Positions 24,682 through 32,667 are shown, counted from the stretch's first letter. The stretch is DNA of 46,684 nucleotides from Spirochaetia bacterium (GCA_021736475.1 JAIPFV010000012.1:1-46684), one strand, 5' to 3'. Notes: generated by a model from the sequence alone, not told the origin. Program-made: numbers and translations.

Positions 24682-25739
24682 CTTTTCCCCCTGGCGACGA
24701 GTAGATATATAAACAGGGGACCCCCTAAAAGTGAGGTAAGTATTCCCACCGGCAGCACCATCGGGGACAACACCGTTCTGGCCGCTGTATCAGCTGCAAG
24801 CAGGACAATTGCCCCTATCAGGGGTGAGGCGATCAGCAGAAAGCGGTGATCGCCCCCCAGAATGCGCTTGGCTATATGCGGGGCGAGCAGACCGATAAAG
24901 GCGATAATTCCGAAAAAGGCGACAATAACTGCCGAAAGGAGGGATGCGGCGGCCATACCGGCAACCCGGACGGCTCCGGTTTTCACGCCGAGCCCTTTCG
25001 CCGCCTCTTCCCCCGTATCGAGCACATTGAAGTCCCAGCGGTAATAGAGAAACAGCAGACTGAGGGGGAGCAGGGTGAGCGCGGTAATCGTGAGCACGTG
25101 CCAGTCGGCACGGCCCAAATCTCCGAAACTCCAGGATACTATGCTTGCCAGCTGTATACTGTCGGCCAGGTACTGCATAAGGGTGAGGCCGGCGGAGAAG
25201 AGCGAGCCTATGGCTATTCCTGCCAGGACAATACTCTCGGCGGAGATTTTGGTTAATACCGCCAGCAGGAGGATGGCCATGGTGGAGAGCATGCAGAAGA
25301 AGAAGGCGGACAAAGCGACGGCGTAGCTGTTGTTGATGAGAACGGTAGAAGTAGTGCCGGTGCCCGCATCGAAAAACACGATTGCAAAGGAGGCGCCGAA
25401 GGCCGCGGCACTGGAAAGACCCAGGGTATAGGGTGAGGCCAGGGGATTGCGGAGGACCGACTGCATCACCGTACCCGAAAGGGAGAGTCCCGCTCCCGCC
25501 AGCAGAGCCGCAATTATTCGCGGCATCCTTACCTCCCAGACGATCCTTCCCGGCCCGGAGGCCTCCAGCCGCAGGAGCGCCGACAGCACCTCCCGTAGAG
25601 GAATACGGATAGTTCCTGCGGCGGCAGAGATGATCAGCAGCAGCAGCAGTATAAATCCGACAGCAGCCAGGAAAATAATCTTGCTTGTAACGTAGCGTTT
25701 GTAAAGGGTCTGTACGGAGTTCGATGTGCTGCGCTGCAT
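24678..25739 (-). CDS. Metal/chelate ABC transporter permease (FecCD/BtuC family)
   Basis: The 353-residue protein has about ten transmembrane helices and the family blocks: MPRIIAALLAGAGLSLSGTVMQSVLRNPLASPYTLG (given by its ends) and the ATPase-coupling region before GLLAPHIAKRILGGDHR. It starts 3 bases after the binding-protein stop. Substrates of the family are iron-siderophores, cobalamin, haem or other metal chelates. Confidence 0.93.
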   Translation of the reverse strand: MQRSTSNSVQTLYKRYVTSKIIFLAAVGFILLLLLIISAAAGTIRIPLREVLSALLRLEASGPGRIVWEVRMPRIIAALLAGAGLSLSGTVMQSVLRNPLASPYTLGLSSAAAFGASFAIVFFDAGTGTTSTVLINNSYAVALSAFFFCMLSTMAILLLAVLTKISAESIVLAGIAIGSLFSAGLTLMQYLADSIQLASIVSWSFGDLGRADWHVLTITALTLLPLSLLFLYYRWDFNVLDTGEEAAKGLGVKTGAVRVAGMAAASLLSAVIVAFFGIIAFIGLLAPHIAKRILGGDHRFLLIASPLIGAIVLLAADTAARTVLSPMVLPVGILTSLLGGPLFIYLLVARGKR

Positions 25740-25742
25740 GGC

Positions 25743-26864
25743 TTAGTTAAACCAATCTACCCGCCCAAGTCCGGCTTTCTGACGGGTTACGACGGAATTG
25801 TAATCCAAGCTTTTGTTGAAAAAGAGTTTCCATATCTCCTCGGCCTTCCGCTGTACATCTACATCACTGTACAGCTGCGGATAGAGGACCTTGCCGACAT
25901 AGTAGACATTGGCCAGCTGGTTCTCCCAGTTAGTTCCGTAGTATTTGTACACCAGGGTGGTATACACCTGCCGCTTGGCAAACGCGGGGACCTGTTCTTC
26001 CAACACCTTCCGGTGCTGCATAAATCCGGATTTGGACAGGTTTACATTGGCCGCATCGATGAAGGCATAGTCCGGGGTGGCGGCAATGAGATCCTCCAGC
26101 GAGGTCATATAGGGCTGGCGGTTACCGGCAGGATTGCTGGGCATTACGTTTTCGCTGCCGGTGAGGTCGAAGGGGAGGTAATCGCCGGTGGTTCGCAGAA
26201 GATCGGCGGGGCCGTAGAACATCATGCCTCCGGCATACGCCCGCTTGGGGGTCTCGACCTGGGCGGCCCGGTTCTCGATATCTGTAAGTGCCGCATCAAT
26301 CCCTTCAATCAGCTCTTCGGCCCGATTCGCTTTGTCCAGCACTTTGCCCAGACTCCTGAGCTGCTGGTAAAACTGCTGCGGATCGTACAGCTCGACATCG
26401 GCATTGACGGCAAACACCGGTATGCCCAAAACCGACTGCAACTGATTCAGCTCACCCACATCCACCGTGGAGGCGATGATAATATCCGGGTCGGCCGCGA
26501 TTATCCCTTCATGATTCTCTTTGCTCCCAATACTCGGAAGCTCCTTTAGCCCGGGATAGGCCAGGCGGTAGGTGGCCAGAGGAAAAAAGGTATGCACTGT
26601 CTTTTCACGGCCATGGCCCTGATCCTCCACGGCAATTACCTTATCCACCGCATCTAAATAACTGATAAGCCGCAAAGAGCCCGCTTCCAGGGCAACTATA
26701 CTGTCTATTTTTTCAGGGACTGAGACTGTCCGCCCCCGCATGTCCGTAATTTCAAAAAACTCCCCGCTTGCGGGTGCTTCCTGCTGTGCCATTGCAAACA
26801 GCCCCGCATTAATGCAGATGAACAGAAGGACAAAAAGTATTTTACCGATAGATCTATAAGCCAT
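25743..26864 (-). CDS. Metal/chelate ABC transporter binding protein (FepB/BtuF-like)
   Basis: The 373-residue secreted protein has a signal peptide (ILFVLLFICINAGLFAMA) and a mature end QQEAPASG. The fold is the two-lobe helical-backbone type, with TDMRGRTVSVPEKIDSIVAL and the LPSIGSKENHEGIIAADPDIIIAS signature split across both lobes. No lipobox Cys is present, so it is likely periplasmic and soluble. GGAGG precedes the ATG. It follows the NikR-like gene by 63 bases, which suggests a nickel, cobalt or related metal chelate as ligand; that is inference. Confidence 0.9.
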   Translation of the reverse strand: MAYRSIGKILFVLLFICINAGLFAMAQQEAPASGEFFEITDMRGRTVSVPEKIDSIVALEAGSLRLISYLDAVDKVIAVEDQGHGREKTVHTFFPLATYRLAYPGLKELPSIGSKENHEGIIAADPDIIIASTVDVGELNQLQSVLGIPVFAVNADVELYDPQQFYQQLRSLGKVLDKANRAEELIEGIDAALTDIENRAAQVETPKRAYAGGMMFYGPADLLRTTGDYLPFDLTGSENVMPSNPAGNRQPYMTSLEDLIAATPDYAFIDAANVNLSKSGFMQHRKVLEEQVPAFAKRQVYTTLVYKYYGTNWENQLANVYYVGKVLYPQLYSDVDVQRKAEEIWKLFFNKSLDYNSVVTRQKAGLGRVDWFN

Positions 26865-26927
26865 TGCAAAACCTCCGCTGAGTTGGTAGTAACACGAAAA
26901 GTTAAATACGTGCCACTTACGGGAAGG

Positions 26928-27386
26928 CTACAGGGGATCGTTTTCCCTGTCAATGCGGTGCTCTTGTTGTTTTGTGAGTACTTTCTGCAGTTCATCGGTA
27001 GCGGCGATAGTCAGGTCTCCGATTACTTTTCGGCTGGAAAGCAGTTTCTCCGCCCAGGCATGCACTTCTTTGCCCTTGCCTTGCACAATCAGAACCTTCA
27101 CGCACACCTCTTTGTCGGCGTGCAGCTGGAGGTTGGCGGTAATTTTGACGGAAGGAAAAGACTCCACCGATACCCGGGGCAGGCCGCTTTCGTAGTGGTA
27201 CAGCAGGGTCAATGTTCCGATTACCTGGTGCTCTTCATCTCCGGCGTGGGTGTTGACGAGTTCCTGCCTGACCAGCCCTCGTAGGGTTTCCGAGCGGTTC
27301 GGGTGGCCCTTTTCACGGGTCATCTTATCCAATAGTTCCACCAGATTGCTGTCCATAGATACCCCGAAGCGAATAGTCTCTCCCAT
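26928..27386 (-). CDS. nikR: NikR-like ribbon-helix-helix metalloregulator with altered metal site
   Basis: The 152-residue protein has an N-terminal ribbon-helix-helix (IRFGVSMDSNLVELLDKM, RSETLRGLVR) and a C-terminal ACT-like NikR domain. In E. coli NikR, nickel is bound by His76, His87, His89 and Cys95. Counting gives Ser76, Gln87, His89 and Cys95 here, so two of the four ligands are lost while the spacing is kept. Either another metal or ligand is sensed or a different geometry is used. GGAGG precedes the ATG. It probably controls the ABC transporter operon that it heads. Confidence 0.88.
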   Translation of the reverse strand: MGETIRFGVSMDSNLVELLDKMTREKGHPNRSETLRGLVRQELVNTHAGDEEHQVIGTLTLLYHYESGLPRVSVESFPSVKITANLQLHADKEVCVKVLIVQGKGKEVHAWAEKLLSSRKVIGDLTIAATDELQKVLTKQQEHRIDRENDPL

Positions 27387-27414
27387 ACATCCTCCTGGAC
27401 CACAATACTACCAT

Positions 27415-27487
27415 GGATGGGGAGGTTATATAAACTACGGATATAGTGGGCCTGGGCAGGCGGGCAACACGGATGGGCGCGGATTGC
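27415..27487. repeat. Dispersed repeat family 1, copy R1 (left part)
   Basis: The first 31 bases (27415-27445) match the left end at 44104, 45413 and 46352: GGATGGGGAGGTTATATAAA then CTACGGATATA. The match continues weakly (GGGCAACACGGATGGG) and stops where family 2 copy B begins. It lies just upstream of the nikR-like gene. Confidence 0.75.
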
Positions 27488-27504
27488 GGGGGAACGAGAG
27501 TCAC

Positions 27505-27617
27505 TCGGGTCGGCTACCGGCGTTGGCCGGACGGGTTTGGGCGGGAGGCACCGGCGCGCAGCGCAGAGGCCTCCCGGCCGGGCAGCTCCGGCCGTCTATA
27601 AGATTGCATTTTTTAAA
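27505..27617. repeat. GC-rich hairpin repeat, family 2 copy B
   Basis: CGGCTACCGG (27511-27520) and GCATTTTTTAAAAAATTT (from 27606) are 95 bases apart, against 93 in copy A. The stem CGGCCGG/CCGGCCG (27575-27581 and 27588-27594) occupies the same place as the stem of copy A. It abuts the 3' end of the deacylase gene. Confidence 0.6.
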
Positions 27618-27621
27618 AAAT

Positions 27622-28110
27622 TTAAATTGGAAGGTAGCGGACTTTGTTGCCGCAGTAGTCGAGGAACTTTTTGAAGTCGGTGGTTGAGATGGTGAGGGTG
27701 GCGGTGTTGATGTTGGGGTGAAAGCTGATGTGGCTGTGGTCCATGAGGCTGCGGTCGATGATGACCTCGACGAGGCGGTCGGTGTCGTTGATGAGGCCGA
27801 AGCCCGAGACCGAGCCGGGGGTGAGGGCGAGGTACTTTTCGAGGCGGCGCGGGGAGGCGAAGCTGAGGCGGCTTGAGCCGAGCTGTTGCTGAAGGTTTTT
27901 CAGGTTGACCTGTTTGGCATGGTCGACGATGACCAAATAATGGCGCTTGCCCTTGTCGTTACGCAGAAACAGGTTTTTAGGATGGGCCCCGCGGATGTCC
28001 TGCCAGTGCCGGAGGGCCTCATCGACGGTGTATACGGCCGGATGGGAGTGCAGTTCGTAATCGATCCCCAGCTCTTCGAGTAGATTGTAAACCCTGTGTT
28101 CTGTTTCCAT
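27622..28110 (-). CDS. YbaK/ProX-type aminoacyl-tRNA deacylase
   Basis: The 162-residue protein is a stand-alone YbaK/ProXp editing domain that hydrolyses mischarged tRNA (for example Ala-tRNA-Pro). Family blocks are ELHSHPAVYTVDEA, the active-site Lys in GAHPKNLFLRN, VNLKNLQQQLGSSRLSF, LTPGSVSGFGL and ISFHPNINTATLTI. GGAG lies before the ATG. It is complete, a single leftward gene between repeat-rich spacers. Confidence 0.9.
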   Translation of the reverse strand: METEHRVYNLLEELGIDYELHSHPAVYTVDEALRHWQDIRGAHPKNLFLRNDKGKRHYLVIVDHAKQVNLKNLQQQLGSSRLSFASPRRLEKYLALTPGSVSGFGLINDTDRLVEVIIDRSLMDHSHISFHPNINTATLTISTTDFKKFLDYCGNKVRYLPI

Positions 28111-28178
28111 AATACTGCTCCGCCTTTTTAACTATTTCCTGAACAGGATATCCGCAGCGGGCCCTTCTGGCAAGGCTT

Positions 28179-28835
28179 TTATTCAGCTGTCACGGCCGCG
28201 CCTATTTCCAGGATCCGGCCGGCGCCGCCCTCGACGTAGGCGTCCGGATACAAGCGCTGGATGGCTTTTTTGTGGCGGGTGCAGTGGGTGGCGCATATCA
28301 GCTGAAGGCCCTCCAGGCTTTCGGGGCGGGTTCCGTGCAGACCTCCGATAATACCGTAGACTTTGCCGAATTGCGAGGCAGCGCTGAGGATGGCCGCCAT
28401 ATCCGGATGAGAACAGCCGGCCACAATGATAATGCCCAGCTGGGTTTCTACACACAGGGATTGCTCTATGCTCTGTAGCTCGCCGGTGGAGTGGATTCCA
28501 TCGTAGAGAGTACGGGGCTGGGGGACCTGGATGACCTTGGAGGCCCGTTTTGCGCCGCGAAATGAGGGCGGGGACCAGACTGTGACTTCACGGTTCTGCT
28601 TGAGGAAGGCCGGCAGTCCGCCGGTGTGGTCGAAATGGGCGTGGGAGATAAAGATATCGTCTATTTCTTGAGGATCGATGCCGAGGCTTCGTATGTTGGA
28701 CAGCAGCAGGGCGCCTCGGGTGCCGGTGTCGAAGAGAATGCGCCGGCTGTGGGCTTCTACCAGGGCGGCAAAGCCCCAGTTCGACTTGAGATCCCCTCGA
28801 AAGGCGGTGTTGTCGTAGATAATAGTTACTTTCAT
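28179..28835 (-). CDS. Metallo-beta-lactamase-fold hydrolase
   Basis: The 218-residue protein has the di-metal motif SHAHFDHTGG, a second His in IVAGCSHPD, and a GLHG block near the end. This pattern matches the subgroup related to the dihydropterin-ribofuranosyl-aminobenzene-phosphate synthase-like proteins. The reaction is unknown. GGGAGC precedes the ATG at 28835. The C-terminal part is shorter than in many relatives but the core is intact. Confidence 0.88.
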   Translation of the reverse strand: MKVTIIYDNTAFRGDLKSNWGFAALVEAHSRRILFDTGTRGALLLSNIRSLGIDPQEIDDIFISHAHFDHTGGLPAFLKQNREVTVWSPPSFRGAKRASKVIQVPQPRTLYDGIHSTGELQSIEQSLCVETQLGIIIVAGCSHPDMAAILSAASQFGKVYGIIGGLHGTRPESLEGLQLICATHCTRHKKAIQRLYPDAYVEGGAGRILEIGAAVTAE

Positions 28836-28907
28836 AGTTTTGCTCCCTGTGTTCTGAAGGGTGTCGGCGGAGACCGCGGGGGTTGTTATCAGACTTTATA
28901 GTACCAC

Positions 28908-28933
28908 GGATGGGGAGGTTAAATAAACTATGG
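28908..28933. repeat. Dispersed repeat family 1, copy R2 (fragment)
   Basis: GGATGGGGAGGTTAAATAAA followed by CTATGG matches the first 26 bases of the family with two mismatches. The match ends where the remnant gene start is cut off. Confidence 0.7.
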
Positions 28934-28935
28934 GT

Positions 28936-28989
28936 GCTGTCAGCGTACACTGCAAAACAAAAATAAAGAGCGCTGGTAAAATTTTTCAT
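28936..28989 (-). pseudogene. 5' remnant of a secreted-protein gene
   Basis: The ATG at 28989 is preceded by a leader nearly identical to that of the secreted hydrolase at 36486. The first codons (MKNFTSALYFCFAV) resemble the start of that signal peptide at DNA level, including CTCTT and ATTTTTGTTTT. After about 18 codons the frame enters the family 1 repeat and then the antisense of the metallo-hydrolase gene, so only the 5' end survives. Confidence 0.55.
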
Positions 28990-29028
28990 ATTTCACCTCC
29001 TCATGGAGATACTCAATATCAATCGAAG
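28987..29028 (-). repeat. Duplicated leader, copy 1
   Basis: The 42 bases match 36484-36525 without gaps at 37 of 42 positions, covering ATG, ribosome site (GAGGTG) and 5' leader. The match fades after TCGAAG. Confidence 0.75.
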
Positions 29029-29117
29029 CCCCCTAATCAGAATTTATTCGCGGTTTGATTAAACTCGGTTTGGGGAAGAGAGACTGATTGCAACAGACCG
29101 CAAATACCTCTACTATC

Positions 29118-29291
29118 ATGCCCATGAAAGATGCGAACACTATTGGAACGAAAATTAAAAAGACCCGTGAACAGCGGGAGATGGCCGGAGAAATGGCCGC
29201 CGAGACAGCGAAGGCAGCGGAGGAGCAGAAGGAGAAGCAGCAGGGACCAGGCCGCGCGGACGAATTAACTAAGAATGTGTGGGTTCTATAA
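29118..29291 (+). CDS. Doubtful small charged protein
   Basis: The 57-residue frame (starting at ATG 29118 or 29124, with an in-frame TTG at 29088) begins MKDANTIGTKIKKTREQRE, which loosely recalls the first helix of Cro/C1-type helix-turn-helix proteins. It continues as an Ala/Glu/Lys-rich helix. No good ribosome site is seen before either ATG, and the 3' end overlaps the convergent methyltransferase-like gene by 23 bases. It could be a remnant or chance. Confidence 0.25.
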   Translation: MPMKDANTIGTKIKKTREQREMAGEMAAETAKAAEEQKEKQQGPGRADELTKNVWVL

Positions 29292-29889
29292 AAACGTCTG
29301 GAGAGCGGTACACATAGACCGGTGAAAGGGAAGCGTCGCCGCTCTGAACCTTGCGGTTGGGCTGCAGGCCCGGCAAGGCAAAGGTGTTGCTGATGATTGT
29401 CGGCGGTTTTCTTTTCGTGCTCTCCGGTTCTATAAGCTGCGCGAGATCGCACATTCCTTTTGGAAAAAGATACGCTACGATAATATCCGCGTGACTGAGG
29501 TCGGCTTTTCGGTAATCGCCGAAGCGAAAGCTGACCCGATCGCATCCGTTTAGCCGGGCGTGCAGAGCGGAAAAGAAAAACGGCAGCGGCGAGTTTTCAT
29601 AGCCCACCACTTGTGCCTCGGGAATCCTGCGCGCGAGGGCTATCGCAACTCCTCCCCATCCGGAACCGGCTTCGATAATGTATATCGGCTTGCTAACGTC
29701 TGCCGAGGCCTGGCCGGGACGGGGCTCTGAGTCGAGCCGGGCGGCCTCTTCGGCGGCACAGCGCACCATCAACGCCGCTGCCCGGCGGGAACTCGGCATC
29801 GGGGTAATTCCGTTCCGCCAACCCTGATAGATTACCGAGACTGCGGCGAGGAGTGTGAAGGCTAACAAGAAGAAGTAGATGTACAGCAT
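29269..29889 (-). CDS. Membrane-anchored class I methyltransferase-like protein
   Basis: The 206-residue protein has one N-terminal transmembrane helix (YIYFFLLAFTLLAAVSVIY), then a Rossmann core with the SAM motif I IIEAGSGWGGVAIALA, an acidic end of strand 2 (VVGYENSPL) and a motif II-like DIIVAYLFPKGM. Such small anchored proteins resemble FAM173/ATPSC-KMT-type methyltransferases; that link is tentative. No Shine-Dalgarno is seen before the ATG; a TATACT lies 10 bases upstream. Confidence 0.75.
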   Translation of the reverse strand: MLYIYFFLLAFTLLAAVSVIYQGWRNGITPMPSSRRAAALMVRCAAEEAARLDSEPRPGQASADVSKPIYIIEAGSGWGGVAIALARRIPEAQVVGYENSPLPFFFSALHARLNGCDRVSFRFGDYRKADLSHADIIVAYLFPKGMCDLAQLIEPESTKRKPPTIISNTFALPGLQPNRKVQSGDASLSPVYVYRSPDVFIEPTHS

Positions 29890-30002
29890 CGCTGGCCATA
29901 GTATAGCAGAGAGGACGCAGGGCCGGAAGGATGGGGGCGTTGGTGCACCAGGATGACCTCCATAAGCTCCGTAGATTGTTTCTATGATTTTTGGATCTAT
30001 GT

Positions 30003-30061
30003 TTGCAGTTGGGATGAAATGGAGTTATAATGCAACTATAGTTACAGTAACTATGGTTGCA
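30003..30061 (+). promoter_or_regulatory. Promoter and 31-base dyad before the ATPase gene
   Basis: TTGCAG (30003-30008), 17 bases, TATAAT (30026-30031). A near-perfect inverted repeat spans 30031-30061, with arms TGCAACTATAGTTAC and GTAACTATGGTTGCA around one A and one mismatched pair. It ends 15 bases before the ATG and looks like an operator or an RNA hairpin over the leader. Confidence 0.65.
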
Positions 30062-30076
30062 GTAATGGGGGTTGCA

Positions 30077-31411
30077 ATGAGATTCTATAATAGAGAGGAT
30101 GACCTACGGGGGCTTGAGGAGCTCTATCGGCAGTGTGAAACCGGCTATGGAAAAATAAGTGTAATTACCGGACGTCGACGGGTGGGAAAAACGGTTCTTG
30201 CCAGAAAATTCGCCGATGACAAGAAACATCTCTATTTGTTTACAAGCAAGAAAGCCGAAAGACTGCTTTGCGACGAGTTTAAGGGCGCATATGAAGATTT
30301 TCTCGGAGAGAAGCATATCGGTGAAATTCACAGGTTCATTGAGTTGTTTGAACTGTTTCTGCAGCATGGAGCCACCGAACCCTTTGTTCTGATCATCGAT
30401 GAGTTTCAAGAGTTTTTGAATGTGAATCCGAGTGTCTTTTCTGAAATGCAGAAACTATGGGACGAGTATAAGTTCAAGACAAAAGTGCACATAGTATTTA
30501 TCGGCTCAATATACTCGTTGATGATAAAGATATTTCAGGATGCGCACGAGCCATTGTTCGGGCGGGCCGATCAAATACTCTATATAAAACCTTTTCAGGC
30601 CAGAGTACTAAAGAAGATTCTTGAAGACTATACACACTACTCAAATGAAAATCTATTCTTTCATTATATGATTACCGGCGGAGTTCCCCGCTATGAAGAG
30701 GTGTTAATAGAATCGAACAGTTTTTCTAAGGACGAAATACTGGATCAAATCTTCAGAAAAGATTCGTTCTTTATCTATGAAGGAAAACATATTTTGATTC
30801 AGGAGTTTGGCCGAGACTACAGCATCTACTTTTCAATTTTGGAGTTGCTTTCGGCCGGCAGAACCTCGCGCAGTGAAATCGAATCAATAATCGAGCGCAG
30901 TGTCGGTGGGTATCTCGAGAGACTCGAAACTGAGTATGACCTGGTGGAAAAGGTGAAGCCGGTCGGGAGCAAGAGAGATTCCCGTAACCAGAAATACCGG
31001 ATAAAGGACAACTTCATTAAGTTCTGGTTTCGGTTTATCTACAGCCATATGACCATGATTGAGGCTGAAAGGTTCGAATATGTAAAAAAGTTGGTAAAAA
31101 GAGACCTTTCTACATATGCAGGACCGAGCCTGGAGAAGCTCTTTATCGAGATAAAGGGGTATTCAGATGAGTATGGTCAAATCGGCACCTACTGGGAAAA
31201 GGGCAATAAGAATGAGATAGATATTGTTGCGGTGAATGACTTTGATAAAAAAATTACCGTTTCGGAAGTTAAGCTGAACCAAGACAAGATCAATCTTACG
31301 TCTCTGCAAATGAAGACTTCGAACCTGCAGAAAAAATACTCCGAATACACCATAGTGGCCGAGGGCCTGGCGCTTGAGGATATAGACCGCTTGCTGCAGG
31401 AACAAGAATAA
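30077..31411 (+). CDS. AAA-type ATPase with C-terminal DUF234/nuclease-like domain
   Basis: The 444-residue protein has Walker A TGRRRVGKT (31-39) and Walker B FVLIIDEFQEF, typical of the archaeal-type ATPase family. A winged-helix region follows (around RSEIESIIE), then a C-terminal DUF234 domain with a PD-(D/E)xK-like pattern (NEIDIVAV, then SEVKLN). Such genes are mobile-island-associated, sporadic across archaea and bacteria, and of unknown function. The ATG at 30077 is chosen because earlier in-frame starts lie in the promoter/operator. The gene looks more AT-rich than its neighbours and abuts a truncated membrane-protein gene, which suggests transfer. Confidence 0.85.
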   Translation: MRFYNREDDLRGLEELYRQCETGYGKISVITGRRRVGKTVLARKFADDKKHLYLFTSKKAERLLCDEFKGAYEDFLGEKHIGEIHRFIELFELFLQHGATEPFVLIIDEFQEFLNVNPSVFSEMQKLWDEYKFKTKVHIVFIGSIYSLMIKIFQDAHEPLFGRADQILYIKPFQARVLKKILEDYTHYSNENLFFHYMITGGVPRYEEVLIESNSFSKDEILDQIFRKDSFFIYEGKHILIQEFGRDYSIYFSILELLSAGRTSRSEIESIIERSVGGYLERLETEYDLVEKVKPVGSKRDSRNQKYRIKDNFIKFWFRFIYSHMTMIEAERFEYVKKLVKRDLSTYAGPSLEKLFIEIKGYSDEYGQIGTYWEKGNKNEIDIVAVNDFDKKITVSEVKLNQDKINLTSLQMKTSNLQKKYSEYTIVAEGLALEDIDRLLQEQE

Positions 31412-31565
31412 TCGCCGCCATCGGTTCTGCAAGGGGAAGGCTGAATGAATTGGTTCCCAAGATCATTCCGTACATTATCATCCACGCCAGGGGAATAAAA
31501 TAGCCGAATGAGATGCTGCGGACCCTTAAGATATAGTTGCCAAGGACAATTGCCAGAAAGCCCAC
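31412..31565 (-). pseudogene. Remnant of a membrane-protein gene
   Basis: The leftward frame from ATG 31565 encodes MGFLAIVLGNYILRV and two hydrophobic segments (FGYFIPLAWMIMYGMILG). It loses membrane-protein character after about 50 codons, where it runs into the antisense of the ATPase 3' end. It looks like a fragment cut off when the ATPase region arrived. Family not recognised. Confidence 0.45.
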
Positions 31566-31641
31566 ATGAGGTAATTGTGGCTAGAGCATCGCGGAACTGT
31601 TATACTTAGACTGCAACAAATGGAACAGTAGGGGAGGTTGT

Positions 31642-32655
31642 ATGCACTATGTACATTTGGGAAACAGCGGCTTACGGGTTTCGGACTTTTGTCTCGGTAC
31701 TATGACCTACGGTCATAGTACGGATTACAAGGAGGCCCAGCGCATTGTCTCGGCAGCCCTCGATGCAGGGATTACCTTTTTCGACACGGCTAACGCCTAT
31801 TCGCTTGGTGAGTCCGAAGAAATGCTCGGCGCTGCCCTAGGGGCACGTCGTCAGGATGTGGTTATTGCAACAAAATTTACTAATCCCATGGGAAACAGCC
31901 CAAACGACTCGGGATGGTCCCGTGCTCATATCATGAAGGCAGTGGAGGGAAGCCTCAGGCGCCTCGGAACCGACTATATAGACATCTATTATATCCACCA
32001 CACAGACAACGAGACCCCGCTTGAAGAAACACTGCGCAGCCTCGATGATCTAGTGCGGCAGGGTAAGATACGGTACATAGGCTGCAGTAATTTTGAAGCA
32101 TGGAGGCTTGCTGATATTCTCTAGATGACCAAGGATACCGGTTTGGAGAAATGTGTCTGCTATCAGGGGGCCTACAGCCTCGTCATGCGCGATATCGAAG
32201 AGGATATTCTGCCGATCATTCGCCACAATAAATTAGGTTTAGTGGCCTATTGGAATCTTGCCGCAGGCTTTCTAACAGGGAAATACAGTCCCGGAAGCCG
32301 CGTGGTGCCAGGTTCCCGTTCAGAAGAAGGGTGGATATTTCCGTACGAACGGTTCAATGCTCGTGCGGACGAAATACTCCAAATGCTCCTCCAGACTTCT
32401 GAAGATCTTGGCTGCGAACCGGCAGCGGCGGCGATTGCCTGGGTCAAAACCCATCCTGAAGTCACCTCGAACCTCATAGGTGCAAGAACTCTGGAACAGT
32501 TCGAAAAGAACATACAAGCCGACGGACTCACACTGCCCCAGGAGAGTGTGGATAAGCTCAACCAACTGTCCGCTCTTTCGCCTCGTTATCCTCACTGGAT
32601 GGAAGCGCAGCAAAAATCGCGACGTGATTCTGCGATCAAGCCAACTTCAGGCTGA
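31642..32655 (+). pseudogene. Aldo/keto reductase interrupted by an in-frame TAG
   Basis: Residues 1-160 carry the family N-half (catalytic FDTANAYSLGESE, IATKF, YYIHH; then CSNFEAWRLADIL). A TAG at 32122-32124 is followed at once by ATG and, in the same frame, by the complete C-half (YSLVMRD, LAAGFLTGKYSPGS, LIGARTLEQFEKN). Without the stop the product would be 337 residues, a normal length. There are no frameshifts or other damage, so the lesion is recent or a sequencing error. GGGGAGG precedes the first ATG. Split expression through the second ATG is possible but has no obvious ribosome site. Confidence 0.85.
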
Positions 32656-32667
32656 GTAAACCCGGAA

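Larger units (their letters stand above)
28836..29268. other. Repeat- and remnant-rich spacer
   Basis: This 433-base stretch has no convincing full gene. It holds a truncated family 1 repeat at 28908, a gene-start remnant with a duplicated leader (28936-29028), a segment resembling a family 1 right part (AATTTATTCGCGGTTTGATT, 29041-29060) and the start of a doubtful small frame at 29118. Confidence 0.6.

Noticed and set aside
28588-28989. Leftward 133-codon frame starting MKNFTSALY
   Set aside because: After about 18 codons it reads the antisense or shifted frame of the metallo-hydrolase gene and the repeat. Only the start is a plausible gene remnant.
29889-29928. Leaderless start for the methyltransferase-like gene
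   Set aside because: TATACT lies 10 bases before the ATG but the matching -35 (TTCCGG) is poor, so the case is weaker than for the AraR-like regulator.
31642-32655. Stop-codon recoding (selenocysteine-like or read-through) in the aldo/keto reductase
   Set aside because: The stop is TAG, no recoding structure was seen just after it, and a different stop (TAA) breaks the hydroxylase. Independent mutations or errors are simpler.
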